From the NCBI GenBank assembly GCA_030681195.1, contig JAUXXJ010000045.1, positions 1 to 64,000 of the forward strand: a DNA stretch of 64,000 bases, given 5' to 3'. Made by a program: the position numbers and the translations under genes. Position 1 is the first letter of the stretch. Each line of letters starts with the position of its first letter. The notes beneath the pieces were generated by a model. The model made no database searches, was not told where the DNA came from, and saw nothing but the letters and a program-made list of their open reading frames with translations. Of the stretch, positions 17,415-25,225 are shown piece after piece. The stretch is from Rhodocyclaceae bacterium. Its GTDB lineage: Bacteria > Pseudomonadota > Gammaproteobacteria > Burkholderiales > Rhodocyclaceae.

Positions 17415-17744
17415 TCAGGGTTTCGATGAGGGTTCTCCCTGCTTTGCGAGTAACGGTGTTACCCCCCGCAACATCGCCGCACGCGTCAGCGCATGGCTGG
17501 CCGTCGGGCTGGCAAAAAAGATCAGCAGGCCGATCAGCAGCAACTTGGCGGCGACCAGGGTGAAACCGGCCTGCAGCACGAGACCGAGCAGGATCAGGTC
17601 GGCCCCCAGCGTTTCGAGCACGCTCGCTGCGTGCACACGCGTGTAGAAGTCCGGCATGCGCAATAGCCCCCAGGCGCCGACGAGGCAGAAGAACGCCCCG
17701 GCGAGCAGGCAGAGGGCACTGGCGATATCAATCAGGAAGCTCAT
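17415..17744 (-). CDS. mnhG: Cation/proton antiporter subunit G (MrpG/MnhG)
   Basis: This 109-residue protein has three predicted helices and the MrpG signature: GLLRMPDFYTRVHAASVLETLG, quoted as GLLRMPDFYTRVHA then ASVLETLGADLILLGL. It ends in a short polar tail. It overlaps mnhF by four bases. Confidence 0.92.
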   Translation of the reverse strand: MSFLIDIASALCLLAGAFFCLVGAWGLLRMPDFYTRVHAASVLETLGADLILLGLVLQAGFTLVAAKLLLIGLLIFFASPTASHALTRAAMLRGVTPLLAKQGEPSSKP

Positions 17745-18064
17745 CGCTTCTCCTCCGCGCCTGCGGCTCCCTCCGCGCCTGCGGCTCCCTCAGCGCCTGC
17801 GGCTCCTAAATCGCCCTGATGGAAGAACTTGAGCACGGCGATCACGCCGATGATGTTGAGCAGGCCATAGGTGATGGCCAGGTCGAGAAATTCGGGCCGG
17901 CCGTTGAGGAAGCCGAACAGGGCGAGCAGCAGCATGGCGCTGGTGCCGATGGTGTTGGCGGCCTGCAGGCGGTCGAACACCGTCGGGCCCAGAGCGGCCC
18001 GCGCCAGCGCCAGCACGACGCAAACGAGCACCGCCAGGGTGGCCGCCGCCAGCATCATGCTCAT
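17741..18064 (-). CDS. mnhF: Cation/proton antiporter subunit F (MrpF/MnhF)
   Basis: This 107-residue protein has three helices and the MrpF segment ALGPTVFDRLQAANTIGTSA. The family core ends near residue 86. The remainder is a low-complexity tail made of three GAAGAE repeats encoded by an 18-bp tandem repeat (17753-17806), ending EEKR. It overlaps mnhE and mnhG by four bases each. Confidence 0.9.
   Translation of the reverse strand: MSMMLAAATLAVLVCVVLALARAALGPTVFDRLQAANTIGTSAMLLLALFGFLNGRPEFLDLAITYGLLNIIGVIAVLKFFHQGDLGAAGAEGAAGAEGAAGAEEKR
17753..17806. repeat. Three tandem 18-bp units in the 3' end of mnhF
   Basis: Units CTCCGCGCCTGCGGCTCC at 17753-17770 and 17771-17788 are identical; the third (17789-17806) differs by one base (CTCAGCG). 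In mnhF each unit encodes Gly-Ala-Ala-Gly-Ala-Glu. The unit length is a multiple of three, so copy number can vary without frameshift. Confidence 0.9.
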
Positions 18065-18540
18065 GCCTTGCCCTCCAGTTCGGTGCAGCGGCGATCCATC
18101 TCGCTGCCGGCCAGGCCTGCGGCGGCTTCGCGTGTCAGGGCATGGACGAGGAAGCGGCCGGGCGCCACTTCAACGGAAATCGTCCCGGGTGTCAGGGTGA
18201 TTGAGTTGGCATGGATGACGAGGCCGAGATCGGTGCGCTGCGTCGGGGTAAATTCGACCAGGGTCGGCGAAATCGGCAGGCGCGGATCAAGGATGCGCCG
18301 GCTGACATCCCACGCCGACTTGAGGATTTCCCCGCCGAGCCAGGGCCAGTAAGAGAAAAATGCACGCCAGGCAAGCTGGATGGGGAAGCCCTCGGCATCA
18401 ACGATGTTCATGCGCCGCGCCAGCAGATAAATAAATAGCGCGCAACCGACGCCAGACGCCAGCAGGAAGGGCGTGAACATGCCGGACAGGAGCAGCCAGA
18501 AAACGTAAAGAGCGGCTAGAAATAACAGCGAGCGCGACAT
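18061..18540 (-). CDS. mnhE: Cation/proton antiporter subunit E (MrpE/MnhE)
   Basis: This 159-residue protein has two N-terminal helices and a cytoplasmic domain with the family motifs GGEILKSAWDVSRRIL, ANSITLTPGTISVEV and FLVHAL. The ATG at 18540 gives the usual MSRSLLFLAAL start and has GAGAAG a few bases upstream; longer in-frame starts are possible but unconserved. It is the promoter-proximal gene of the antiporter operon. Confidence 0.92.
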   Translation of the reverse strand: MSRSLLFLAALYVFWLLLSGMFTPFLLASGVGCALFIYLLARRMNIVDAEGFPIQLAWRAFFSYWPWLGGEILKSAWDVSRRILDPRLPISPTLVEFTPTQRTDLGLVIHANSITLTPGTISVEVAPGRFLVHALTREAAAGLAGSEMDRRCTELEGKA

Positions 18541-18546
18541 CAGCTT

Positions 18547-18600
18547 CTCGGTAACCGAGGAATAAACGTGGGGCGAATTATGCCTTTGCTTACCAAGGCA
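18547..18600. promoter_or_regulatory. Intergenic inverted repeats between yicC and the antiporter operon
   Basis: Two inverted repeats lie in the 108-base gap: CTCGGTAACCGAG (18547-18559), close to the mnhE start, which could be an operator; and TGCCTT/AAGGCA with an eight-base loop (18581-18600), which could be a weak terminator for yicC. No T tract follows. Neither function is demonstrated. Confidence 0.3.
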
Positions 18601-18648
18601 TGCAACCGCTTGCCACGCGAAAACCCTCATGGTGAGCGGCTTGCAGGA

Positions 18649-19518
18649 TCATTCCAAATTCTGGACCTGCTCGCGCATTTGCTCGATCAGCAGCTTGAGC
18701 TCCAGCGCAATCGCCGTCACGGCAGCCGATACCGATTTCGAGGCCAGCGTATTGGCTTCGCGGTTGAGTTCCTGCATCAGGAAATCCAACCGCTTGCCGA
18801 CTGCCCCGCCCTTGGCGAGCACGCGTTCGACCTCGGTCAGATGCGTCACTAGTCGCGCCAGTTCCTCAGCCACGTCGATCTTGGCGGCAAACACGCCGAC
18901 CTCCTGGCGGATACGATCTTCATCCAGCGCCGCCACAGCCTCGCGCAGCTTGGTCGCCAGACGCTCGGCATAGTCGGCAATCGCCACCGGCACCATCGGC
19001 TCGACCTGCGCCACCGCGGCGCGCATGCGGGCGGCCCGCTCGCGCAACACGTCGGCCAGGCGCGCACCCTCGCGGGCACGGCTGGCCAGAAATTCCGCCA
19101 GCACGGCATCGAGCAGGCTCAGACACTCGGTCTGCAGGCGCTCGGGCGATATCGCCTCGTTGGCCAGCACCCCCGGCCAGCGCAGGATGTCGGCAACGGT
19201 CAGCGGCGGCGCTGCTGGCAGGATGCCTTGAACCTGCTTCGCCAGCGCGGAAAGCTGACCAACCAGTTCCAGATTCGGTCTGAGCTGTGCACTGGCGCCA
19301 TCGCGCATCTGCAGGTAGAGACGGAAATCGAGCTTGCCACGCCCGATAGCGACGGTCAGCTTCTCGCGGATCGGCATTTCGAGAAAGCGCAGTTCTTCCG
19401 CACAGCGGAAATTGAGGTCGAGAAAGCGGCTATTGACGCTTTTCAGTTCAAGATGCAGGCTGGCTTGGCCGAGGTCGCGATCCTGTGCGGCATAGCCGGT
19501 CATGCTGTGAATGGTCAT
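18649..19518 (-). CDS. yicC: YicC/YloC family endoribonuclease
   Basis: This 289-residue protein begins MTIHSMTGYAAQDRDLG and contains LELKSVNSRFLDLNFR and the C-terminal GKRLDFLMQELNREANTLASK (quoted here as GKRLDFLMQ and NREANTLASK), all diagnostic of YicC. Members are RNA endonucleases linked to stress survival and small RNA turnover. The gene faces a Ser/Thr kinase across a 65-base divergent intergenic region and is separated from gmk by the antiporter operon. Confidence 0.93.
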   Translation of the reverse strand: MTIHSMTGYAAQDRDLGQASLHLELKSVNSRFLDLNFRCAEELRFLEMPIREKLTVAIGRGKLDFRLYLQMRDGASAQLRPNLELVGQLSALAKQVQGILPAAPPLTVADILRWPGVLANEAISPERLQTECLSLLDAVLAEFLASRAREGARLADVLRERAARMRAAVAQVEPMVPVAIADYAERLATKLREAVAALDEDRIRQEVGVFAAKIDVAEELARLVTHLTEVERVLAKGGAVGKRLDFLMQELNREANTLASKSVSAAVTAIALELKLLIEQMREQVQNLE

Positions 19519-19583
19519 GGCGAGTCGTATATGGTTGAAAACCTTGTAGGTCGGTGAGCTTACCAGTTTTAGAATGCAGACCG

Positions 19584-20477
19584 ATGCCCCCGCCGCAAAC
19601 CAATATTCCCCTGCCTGCCGGTCACGTCATTGATGGCTACGTTTTCGAACGCCAGCTCTCGATGGGTGGCTTTGCGATCGTCTATCTGGCCACCGATCCG
19701 CAGGGTGTGCCGGTGGCCATCAAGGAATATCTGCCGCAGGCGCTGGCACAGCGCAAGGTGGGGCTGTTGCCACAGGTGACTGCCGCCAACCGCGAGGCTT
19801 TCCAGAGTGGCATGATGGCCTTCTACGAGGAGGGCATCGCCCTCGCGCGCCTCAATCACCCGAACATCGTGCACGTCATCAACTTCCTGCGCGCCAACGA
19901 CACCGTCTATCTGGTGATGCGCTACGAGGAAGGCCGCACCCTGCACGAGCAGATCCGCAAGCATCATGGTGAGTTTCGCGAAAACTTCGTGCGTGGCATG
20001 TTTTCGCGTCTGCTCTCGGGGCTGCGCGAAGTGCATGCCAACAAGCTACTGCACCTCGACATCAAGCCCTCCAACATTTACCTGCACACGGATGGCTCAC
20101 CCGTGCTGATCGACTTCGGTGCCGCACGCCAGACCCTGCAGCAGTGCGATCCCGATCTGCGTCCCACCTACACCCCAGGCTATGCCGCCCCGGAACAGTA
20201 CGGCAACCGGCCGGATCAAGGCCCATGGACCGATGTCTATGCCGTCGGTGCCAGCATGTATGCCTGCCTCGCCGCGGCCGCCCCGCAGCCCGCCGACCTG
20301 CGTCTGCTGGATGACAAACTTGTGCCGGCCACGACGCGCTTCGCCGGCAAATATTCACCGCAACTGCTCGACATCATCGACCAGTGCATGCGCCTCGACC
20401 CGCTCACCCGCCCGCAAAGCGCCTTTTCCTTGCAGCGCATGCTGGCGGCGCCCTATATCGCACCTCCACAGGAGTAA
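19584..20477 (+). CDS. Hanks-type serine/threonine protein kinase
   Basis: This 297-residue soluble kinase contains a single catalytic domain and no membrane helix. Visible motifs are the Gly-rich loop [10 protein letters not shown], the ATP Lys in VAIKEYL, the catalytic loop [10 protein letters not shown] (HLD instead of HRD), DFGAAR and the APE motif in GYAAPEQYG. The HLD form makes it a non-RD kinase, usually independent of activation-loop phosphorylation. ATG 19584 is preferred over an upstream GTG (19554). It lies two bases before rph, so it is likely co-transcribed with rph-rdgB-hemW; its substrate is unknown. Confidence 0.9.
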   Translation: MPPPQTNIPLPAGHVIDGYVFERQLSMGGFAIVYLATDPQGVPVAIKEYLPQALAQRKVGLLPQVTAANREAFQSGMMAFYEEGIALARLNHPNIVHVINFLRANDTVYLVMRYEEGRTLHEQIRKHHGEFRENFVRGMFSRLLSGLREVHANKLLHLDIKPSNIYLHTDGSPVLIDFGAARQTLQQCDPDLRPTYTPGYAAPEQYGNRPDQGPWTDVYAVGASMYACLAAAAPQPADLRLLDDKLVPATTRFAGKYSPQLLDIIDQCMRLDPLTRPQSAFSLQRMLAAPYIAPPQE

Positions 20478-20479
20478 CC

Positions 20480-21223
20480 ATGTCCCCAAGTTTCCAGCGA
20501 CCCGATGGCCGCACCGCCGATGCACTACGTCCGCTGACAATCACCCGCCACTACACCCGCCACGCCGAAGGCAGTGTGCTGGTGGCATTCGGCCATACCA
20601 AGGTGCTGTGCACCGCCAGCGTCGAAGAGCGCGTGCCGTCCTTCCTCAAGGGCAAGGGAAAAGGCTGGGTCACCGCCGAATACGGCATGCTGCCGCGCTC
20701 GACGCACACGCGCACCGACCGCGAAGCGGCCAAGGGCAAGCAGTCCGGCCGCACCCAGGAGATCCAGCGCCTGATCGGCCGTTCCTTGCGCGCCGTCACT
20801 GATTTGTCGGCGCTGGGCGAACGGCAGATCACGCTCGATTGCGACGTGCTGCAGGCCGACGGCGGCACACGCTGCGCCTCGATCACCGGTGCCTGCGTGG
20901 CGCTCCACGACGCGCTGGCCGGCCTCGTCGCCGCCGGAAAAATCAGCGCCCAGCCGATGCGCGATTTCGTCGCCGCCGTTTCGGTCGGCATCGTGGATGG
21001 CACGCCAGTGCTCGACCTCAACTACGACGAGGATTCGAGCTGCGATACCGACATGAACGTGGTGGTCACCGGCGCCGGCGGTATGGTCGAGATTCAGGGC
21101 ACCGCCGAAGGCGCGCCCTTCACCCGCGCCGAACTCGATGCGCTGCTGGTGCTGGCGCAAAAAGGCATCGGCGAAATCATCGCCGCGCAAAAGTCGGCGC
21201 TGGCGGTACGGCAGGCATCATGA
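20480..21223 (+). CDS. rph: Ribonuclease PH
   Basis: RNase PH is a phosphorolytic 3'-5' exoribonuclease that trims tRNA 3' ends. The 247-residue product has RPDGR near the start, [33 protein letters not shown] and [18 protein letters not shown], all family hallmarks. ATG 20480 is preceded by AGGAG. The C-terminal tail [10 protein letters not shown] is encoded by a copy of the dispersed 24-bp element, and the protein is about nine residues longer than the E. coli enzyme. It overlaps rdgB by four bases. Confidence 0.96.
   Translation: MSPSFQRPDGRTADALRPLTITRHYTRHAEGSVLVAFGHTKVLCTASVEERVPSFLKGKGKGWVTAEYGMLPRSTHTRTDREAAKGKQSGRTQEIQRLIGRSLRAVTDLSALGERQITLDCDVLQADGGTRCASITGACVALHDALAGLVAAGKISAQPMRDFVAAVSVGIVDGTPVLDLNYDEDSSCDTDMNVVVTGAGGMVEIQGTAEGAPFTRAELDALLVLAQKGIGEIIAAQKSALAVRQAS
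21189..21212 (+). repeat. Dispersed element, one mismatch, at the 3' end of rph
   Basis: Matches the consensus except for one base in the GGGA portion (GGTA). It encodes KSALAVRQA in RNase PH and ends 11 bases before the stop codon. Confidence 0.8.
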
Positions 21224-21810
21224 AGCAAATCGTCCTCGCCTCCAACAACGCCGGCAAATTGCGCGAGTTCGCCCAGATGCTCGCCAAGGTGGATATCGAA
21301 GTGCTGCCGCAGGCGCACTTCAACATTCCCGAAGCCGAAGAGCCACACGTTACCTTCGTCGAAAACGCCCTCGCCAAGGCGCGCCATGCGGCCAAGCTCA
21401 CTGGCCTGCCGGCACTGGCCGACGATTCAGGCATCTGCGTCAAGGCACTCGGCGGCGCACCCGGCGTGTTCTCCGCCCGCTTCGCCGGGGAACCGAAGTC
21501 GGACGAGCGCAACAACCAGAAGTTGATTGCCGACCTGCAGGGCAAGACGGATCGTCGCGCGCATTACGTCGCCGTGCTGGTGTTCGTGCATCACGCCGAC
21601 GACCCGCAGCCGATCATCTGCGAAGGCGAATGGCACGGCGAGATCATCGACACGCCGCGCGGCGCCAACGGCTTCGGCTACGACCCCTACTTTCTCGTGC
21701 CCGATCTGAATCAGACCGCCGCCGAAATCGCTGCCGAGGAGAAAAACAAACGCTCCCATCGCGGCAAGGCGCTGGTGCAGTTGATGGAACGGCTGAAGCT
21801 CGACGTTTGA
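21220..21810 (+). CDS. rdgB: RdgB/HAM1 non-canonical purine NTP pyrophosphatase
   Basis: It hydrolyses dITP, XTP and related nucleotides to monophosphates. The 196-residue protein has the family signatures [36 protein letters not shown] (quoted as [13 protein letters not shown] and [10 protein letters not shown]), [11 protein letters not shown] and SHRGKAL. It starts at the ATGA overlap with rph and is followed by hemW. Confidence 0.96.
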   Translation: MKQIVLASNNAGKLREFAQMLAKVDIEVLPQAHFNIPEAEEPHVTFVENALAKARHAAKLTGLPALADDSGICVKALGGAPGVFSARFAGEPKSDERNNQKLIADLQGKTDRRAHYVAVLVFVHHADDPQPIICEGEWHGEIIDTPRGANGFGYDPYFLVPDLNQTAAEIAAEEKNKRSHRGKALVQLMERLKLDV

Positions 21811-21821
21811 TTCCCATCGTC

Positions 21822-21834
21822 GCCGTCCCGCCAG
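21822..21834 (-). repeat. Partial dispersed element between rdgB and hemW
   Basis: GCCGTCCCGCCAG matches one half of the element exactly. The other end (TCGACTTTT) appears about 30 bases later (near 21863-21872), suggesting a copy interrupted by unrelated sequence. Confidence 0.4.
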
Positions 21835-21878
21835 TCCCGCAAAAGGGATTCCCTTCGGTCACGTCGACTTTTCTATCG

Positions 21879-22991
21879 GTGCCGCTGTCGCTGTATGTGC
21901 ACTGGCCGTGGTGCGTCAGGAAGTGCCCCTATTGCGACTTCAACTCCCATGAATCGGTGCCACAGGAAGCTACTTATCTCGACGCACTGATCGCCGATCT
22001 CGAAGCCGCGCTGCCATTGATCTGGGGGCGGCCGATCATCTCAATTTTCATCGGCGGCGGTACGCCCAGTCTGATGTCGGGCGCCACGGTCGATGCGCTG
22101 CTGGCGGCGCTGCGCATGCGCCTGCCGCTGCTGCCCGAGGCCGAAATCACCCTCGAAGCCAATCCCGGCACCGTTGAAGCGGCGCGCTTCGCGGCCTATC
22201 GCGACGCCGGCGTGAATCGCCTCTCGCTCGGCATCCAGAGTTTTGCTGACGCCAAACTCGCCGCGCTCGGTCGCATCCATTCCGGCGACGAGGCGCAGCG
22301 TGCCATCGAGATCGCGCAGAAACACTTTGAGCGCGTCAATCTCGACCTGATGTATGCGCTGCCAGAGCAAACGCTGCCCGAAGCGCAGCGCGACCTCGCC
22401 ACGGCCATCGCAACCGGCGTCTCGCACCTCTCCGCCTATCACCTGACGCTGGAGCCGAACACCCCATTCCACCATGCCCCGCCGCCGCTGCCCGACGATG
22501 ATCTCGCCGCCGACATGCAGGACATGGTCGAGGAAACGCTCGCCACTGCAGGCTACCAGCACTACGAAACCTCAGCCTTTGCCAAGCCGCGACAGCAATG
22601 TCAGCACAACCTCAACTATTGGGGTTTCGGCGACTACCTCGGCATCGGTGCCGGCGCGCACTCGAAACTATCAGATCACACGGGCATCCGTCGCGAAGCG
22701 CGTCCGCGCCATCCGAAAGACTATCTGGCTGATCCGGTCACGCGCCAATGGCAACCTGTGACAACGGAGGATCTGCCGGGGGAGTTCATGATGAACGCGC
22801 TGCGTCTTACCGACGGCGTGCCGCTGGCTTGGTTCAGCGAACGCACCGGCCTGCCGCTTTCAGCGATAGAAAAGTCGGCGCTGGCGGGACGGCAGGAAGG
22901 ACTGCTGGAGGTCGTGGATAACCGGCTGAGGCCGACCCCACAGGGGCGGCGCTTTCTCAATCGCCTGATTACGCTGTTTCTCGACGCCTGA
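21879..22991 (+). CDS. hemW: Heme chaperone HemW (radical SAM)
   Basis: This 370-residue radical SAM protein has the [14 protein letters not shown] cluster motif (CxxxCxxC), [24 protein letters not shown] and the C-terminal winged-helix GRRFLN. HemW proteins bind heme and were formerly annotated as coproporphyrinogen III oxidase (HemN-like). The start is unsettled: GTG 21879 fits the conserved SLYVHWPW start, but it lacks a clear ribosome-binding site and a TTG nearer rdgB is possible. An exact copy of the dispersed element encodes [11 protein letters not shown] near the C-terminus. It overlaps the converging trmB by 23 bases. Confidence 0.93.
   Translation: MPLSLYVHWPWCVRKCPYCDFNSHESVPQEATYLDALIADLEAALPLIWGRPIISIFIGGGTPSLMSGATVDALLAALRMRLPLLPEAEITLEANPGTVEAARFAAYRDAGVNRLSLGIQSFADAKLAALGRIHSGDEAQRAIEIAQKHFERVNLDLMYALPEQTLPEAQRDLATAIATGVSHLSAYHLTLEPNTPFHHAPPPLPDDDLAADMQDMVEETLATAGYQHYETSAFAKPRQQCQHNLNYWGFGDYLGIGAGAHSKLSDHTGIRREARPRHPKDYLADPVTRQWQPVTTEDLPGEFMMNALRLTDGVPLAWFSERTGLPLSAIEKSALAGRQEGLLEVVDNRLRPTPQGRRFLNRLITLFLDA
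22870..22893 (+). repeat. Dispersed 24-bp element, exact copy in hemW
   Basis: Identical over 24 bases to the copies at 6151-6174 and 14963-14986. It is translated here as KSALAGRQ, the same frame as the rph copy but different from the ccmI, mutY and antiporter copies. Confidence 0.85.
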
Positions 22992-23670
22992 ACAGCACAT
23001 CCCAGACGCCGTGACCGAGGCGCAGGCCGCGCGTCTCGAACTTGGTCTGCGGACGCCATGCGGGTTGCGGTGCAAACCCCACTGCGGTGTTTTGCAGCAA
23101 CGCTTCGCCGCTCAAGACGTCGAGCATCTGCTGCGCATATTCCTCCCAGTCTGTCGCGCAGTGCAGGTAGCCGCCCGGCGCAAGCCGCGCGGCCAGCAGC
23201 GCCACGAAGGGCGACTGGATCAGCCGGCGCTTCTGCTGCCGCTTTTTCGGCCACGGGTCGGGAAAGTAGATATGGATGCCGGCCAAGGAATTTTCCGGAA
23301 TCATGTCGCGCACCACCTCGACGGCATCGTGGCGTACCACGCGCAGGTTGGTCAGTTCGCGCGTGGTGATTTCCTTGAGCAGGCTGCCGACGCCGGGTGC
23401 ATGCACCTCGATGCCGATGTAATCGTTCTCGGGATGGGCCGCCGCAATGATCGCGGTGGTCTCGCCCATGCCACAGCCGATCTCAAGAAAAGTTGGTGCC
23501 TGGCGACCAAACGCGGCGGCGAAATCAAGCGGCGCGACCGCATACGGAATGCCGTAACGCGGCATGCCTTCGTCGAAGTAACGCTGCTGGGCATTCGAGA
23601 CGCGGCCCTGACGCAGCACGAAGCTGCGAATCGGACGCTGGGAAATCGGGGTGTCGGCGGTATCGCTCAT
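22969..23670 (-). CDS. trmB: tRNA (guanine-N7-)-methyltransferase
   Basis: It methylates G46 in the tRNA variable loop. The 233-residue protein has the SAM motif [16 protein letters not shown], the signature [17 protein letters not shown] and the C-terminal TKFETRG. It overlaps the upstream unknown gene by four bases (minus strand thiS-thiG-unknown-trmB) and converges with hemW, sharing 23 bases at the 3' ends. Confidence 0.96.
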   Translation of the reverse strand: MSDTADTPISQRPIRSFVLRQGRVSNAQQRYFDEGMPRYGIPYAVAPLDFAAAFGRQAPTFLEIGCGMGETTAIIAAAHPENDYIGIEVHAPGVGSLLKEITTRELTNLRVVRHDAVEVVRDMIPENSLAGIHIYFPDPWPKKRQQKRRLIQSPFVALLAARLAPGGYLHCATDWEEYAQQMLDVLSGEALLQNTAVGFAPQPAWRPQTKFETRGLRLGHGVWDVLFRRRETA

Positions 23671-24101
23671 GGCTTCGGTTCGACCTTTAATAGTTCTTCG
23701 TAGCGTTTGGCCAGGTCATAACGCGGCAGGGCCAGTGCTTCGGCAAACGTGGCGCAGGCCGGCTCAAGCTGCTCGGGCGGCAGGGCCAGCGCCTGCTTGA
23801 GTCCCAGCACTTTTGCAATGGCATCCGGCGGTGCCGCGTCTTCGCCAAAATAGTGCTTTGCCAGCAAATTTCCGGCACTCAGGATTTGTGGCAGTTCGCG
23901 CTCTTGCCACTCGACCCAGGCTTCAGCGGCCTCGCCCTTGCCCGCCTGTGTACAGGCATGCGCCAGCAGACGCGCGCCGTGTGCGATGCCCCAGAGGCGC
24001 TGGGTGGCGAGAATTTCGGGCTGGTCGAAGGCGTAACCTTGCTGGGCATGCACCGGTGCTGCCAGCAACCCGCAGCAGAGCAGCACAAGAACGCGGTTCA
24101 C
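23667..24101 (-). CDS. Small secreted protein of unknown function
   Basis: I do not recognise this 144-residue protein. It has a clear signal peptide (about residues 1-19, ending VHAQQ) and a helical mature part with two or three Cys (HACTQAG and EPACATF), possibly a disulfide. It overlaps thiG upstream and trmB downstream by four bases each, so it is translated with them. A periplasmic role is inferred from the signal peptide only. Confidence 0.7.
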   Translation of the reverse strand: MNRVLVLLCCGLLAAPVHAQQGYAFDQPEILATQRLWGIAHGARLLAHACTQAGKGEAAEAWVEWQERELPQILSAGNLLAKHYFGEDAAPPDAIAKVLGLKQALALPPEQLEPACATFAEALALPRYDLAKRYEELLKVEPKP

Positions 24102-24883
24102 GAACCAATCATGCCGCTGGTCGGCGAACTCGGGCTGGCGGTGTAAAACTTCTTCGGCATGCGGCCGGCTAAAAAGGCCTCGCGCCCCGCCTCAACGGCT
24201 TTCTTCATGGCGCCGGCCATCAGCACCGGATGCTGCGCGCCGGCAATCGCCGTGTTCATCAGCACGCCATCACAGCCGAGTTCCATCGCAATCGCCGCAT
24301 CCGACGCCGTGCCAACGCCCGCATCGACAAAAACGGGCACCTTGGCTGCGTCGATAATCAGTTTCAAATTCCACGGATTGAGAATGCCCATGCCAGACCC
24401 GATCAGCGAGGCGAGCGGCATCACCGCCACGCAGCCGATGCCCTCAAGAAGCTTGGCCTGAATCGGATCGTCCGAGCAATAGACCATGACCTGAAAGCCG
24501 TCCTTGACCAGCGTTTCGGCCGCCTTGAGGGTTTCCGGCATGTTGGGAAACAGCGTTTCCTTGTCGCCGAGGACTTCGAGCTTGACCAGGGCATGGCCAT
24601 CGAGCAGCTCGCGCGCGAGGCGCAGGGTGCGCACCGCATCGTCGGCGGAATAGCAGCCGGCGGTATTCGGCAGGTAGGTGTATTTCGAGGGCGGCAGCGC
24701 ATCCAGCAGCGAGGGTTGGCCAGGCTCCTGGCCGATGTTGGTGCGACGGATGGCAACCGTGACAATCTCGGCGCCACTGGCCTCGACGGCACGTCGCGTT
24801 TCATCGAAATCCTTGTATTTGCCGGTGCCGACGAGGAGGCGCGACGTGTAGGTCTTGCCGGCGAGCGTGAGTGTGTCTTGCAT
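24098..24883 (-). CDS. thiG: Thiazole synthase ThiG
   Basis: ThiG condenses deoxyxylulose phosphate, dehydroglycine and ThiS-thiocarboxylate into thiamine thiazole. The 261-residue TIM barrel has [17 protein letters not shown], the Schiff-base Lys region [24 protein letters not shown] and [12 protein letters not shown]. The start [10 protein letters not shown] lies 10 bases after thiS on the minus strand. The C-terminal tail after [14 protein letters not shown] is typical for betaproteobacterial homologues. Confidence 0.96.
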   Translation of the reverse strand: MQDTLTLAGKTYTSRLLVGTGKYKDFDETRRAVEASGAEIVTVAIRRTNIGQEPGQPSLLDALPPSKYTYLPNTAGCYSADDAVRTLRLARELLDGHALVKLEVLGDKETLFPNMPETLKAAETLVKDGFQVMVYCSDDPIQAKLLEGIGCVAVMPLASLIGSGMGILNPWNLKLIIDAAKVPVFVDAGVGTASDAAIAMELGCDGVLMNTAIAGAQHPVLMAGAMKKAVEAGREAFLAGRMPKKFYTASPSSPTSGMIGS

Positions 24884-24893
24884 GGTGTCCTTT

Positions 24894-25097
24894 CTAACCG
24901 CCGCCGACGGCGACAACAATTTCGAGCTGATCGCCCGCGATGAGAGGCGTCGCGGCATGCTGGCTTTTCGGCACAATTTCGCCATTGCGTTCCACCGCGA
25001 CACGCTTGCCGGCCAAGCCTTCCGCCGCCAGCATTTCGGCGACGCTAAGCGGGTTGGCAAACTGTCTGGGGGCGCCGTTGAGGATGATTTCAATCAT
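24894..25097 (-). CDS. thiS: Sulfur carrier protein ThiS
   Basis: This 67-residue ubiquitin-like protein begins [13 protein letters not shown] and ends VAVGGG, with the diagnostic C-terminal Gly-Gly that is thiocarboxylated. It also has [11 protein letters not shown]. It is the first gene of the thiS-thiG-unknown-trmB run and faces a tRNA gene across a 45-base gap; no TPP riboswitch is visible there. Confidence 0.95.
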   Translation of the reverse strand: MIEIILNGAPRQFANPLSVAEMLAAEGLAGKRVAVERNGEIVPKSQHAATPLIAGDQLEIVVAVGGG

Positions 25098-25113
25098 GCG
25101 CCAATTTTACCTT

Positions 25114-25119
25114 TACAAT
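25114..25119 (+). promoter_or_regulatory. Candidate -10 element for the tRNA-Gly/mutY transcript
   Basis: TACAAT sits 23 bases before the tRNA 5' end in the thiS/tRNA divergent gap, so transcription would begin near 25126 with a short leader. No good -35 box is visible, so this is tentative. Confidence 0.3.
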
Positions 25120-25142
25120 TTGCCCCTCCAACGTGAGCAAGC

Positions 25143-25216
25143 GCGGGTGTCGTATAACGGCATTACCTTAGCTTCCCAAGCTAATGAAGAGGGTTCGACT
25201 CCCTTCACCCGCTCCA
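25143..25216 (+). tRNA. tRNA-Gly (anticodon CCC)
   Basis: A complete 74-base cloverleaf is visible. The acceptor stem GCGGGTG pairs with CACCCGC, the anticodon arm TTAGC-TTCCCAA-GCTAA has anticodon CCC, the T arm is GAGGG-TTCGACT-CCCTT, and the discriminator T is followed by an encoded CCA. It reads GGG codons. The mutY start codon follows after only nine bases, so the two are probably on one transcript processed at the tRNA 3' end. Confidence 0.95.
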
Positions 25217-25225
25217 CGCCTCCCC

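Noticed and set aside
23490..23520. AAAAGTTGGTGCCTGGCG in trmB as another element copy
   Set aside because: It encodes the conserved [13 protein letters not shown]-site region and differs at several core positions; more likely natural coding sequence.
25184..25225. Upstream ATG for mutY located inside the tRNA-Gly gene
   Set aside because: The added residues are translated tRNA sequence; ATG 25226 gives the conserved MutY N-terminus.
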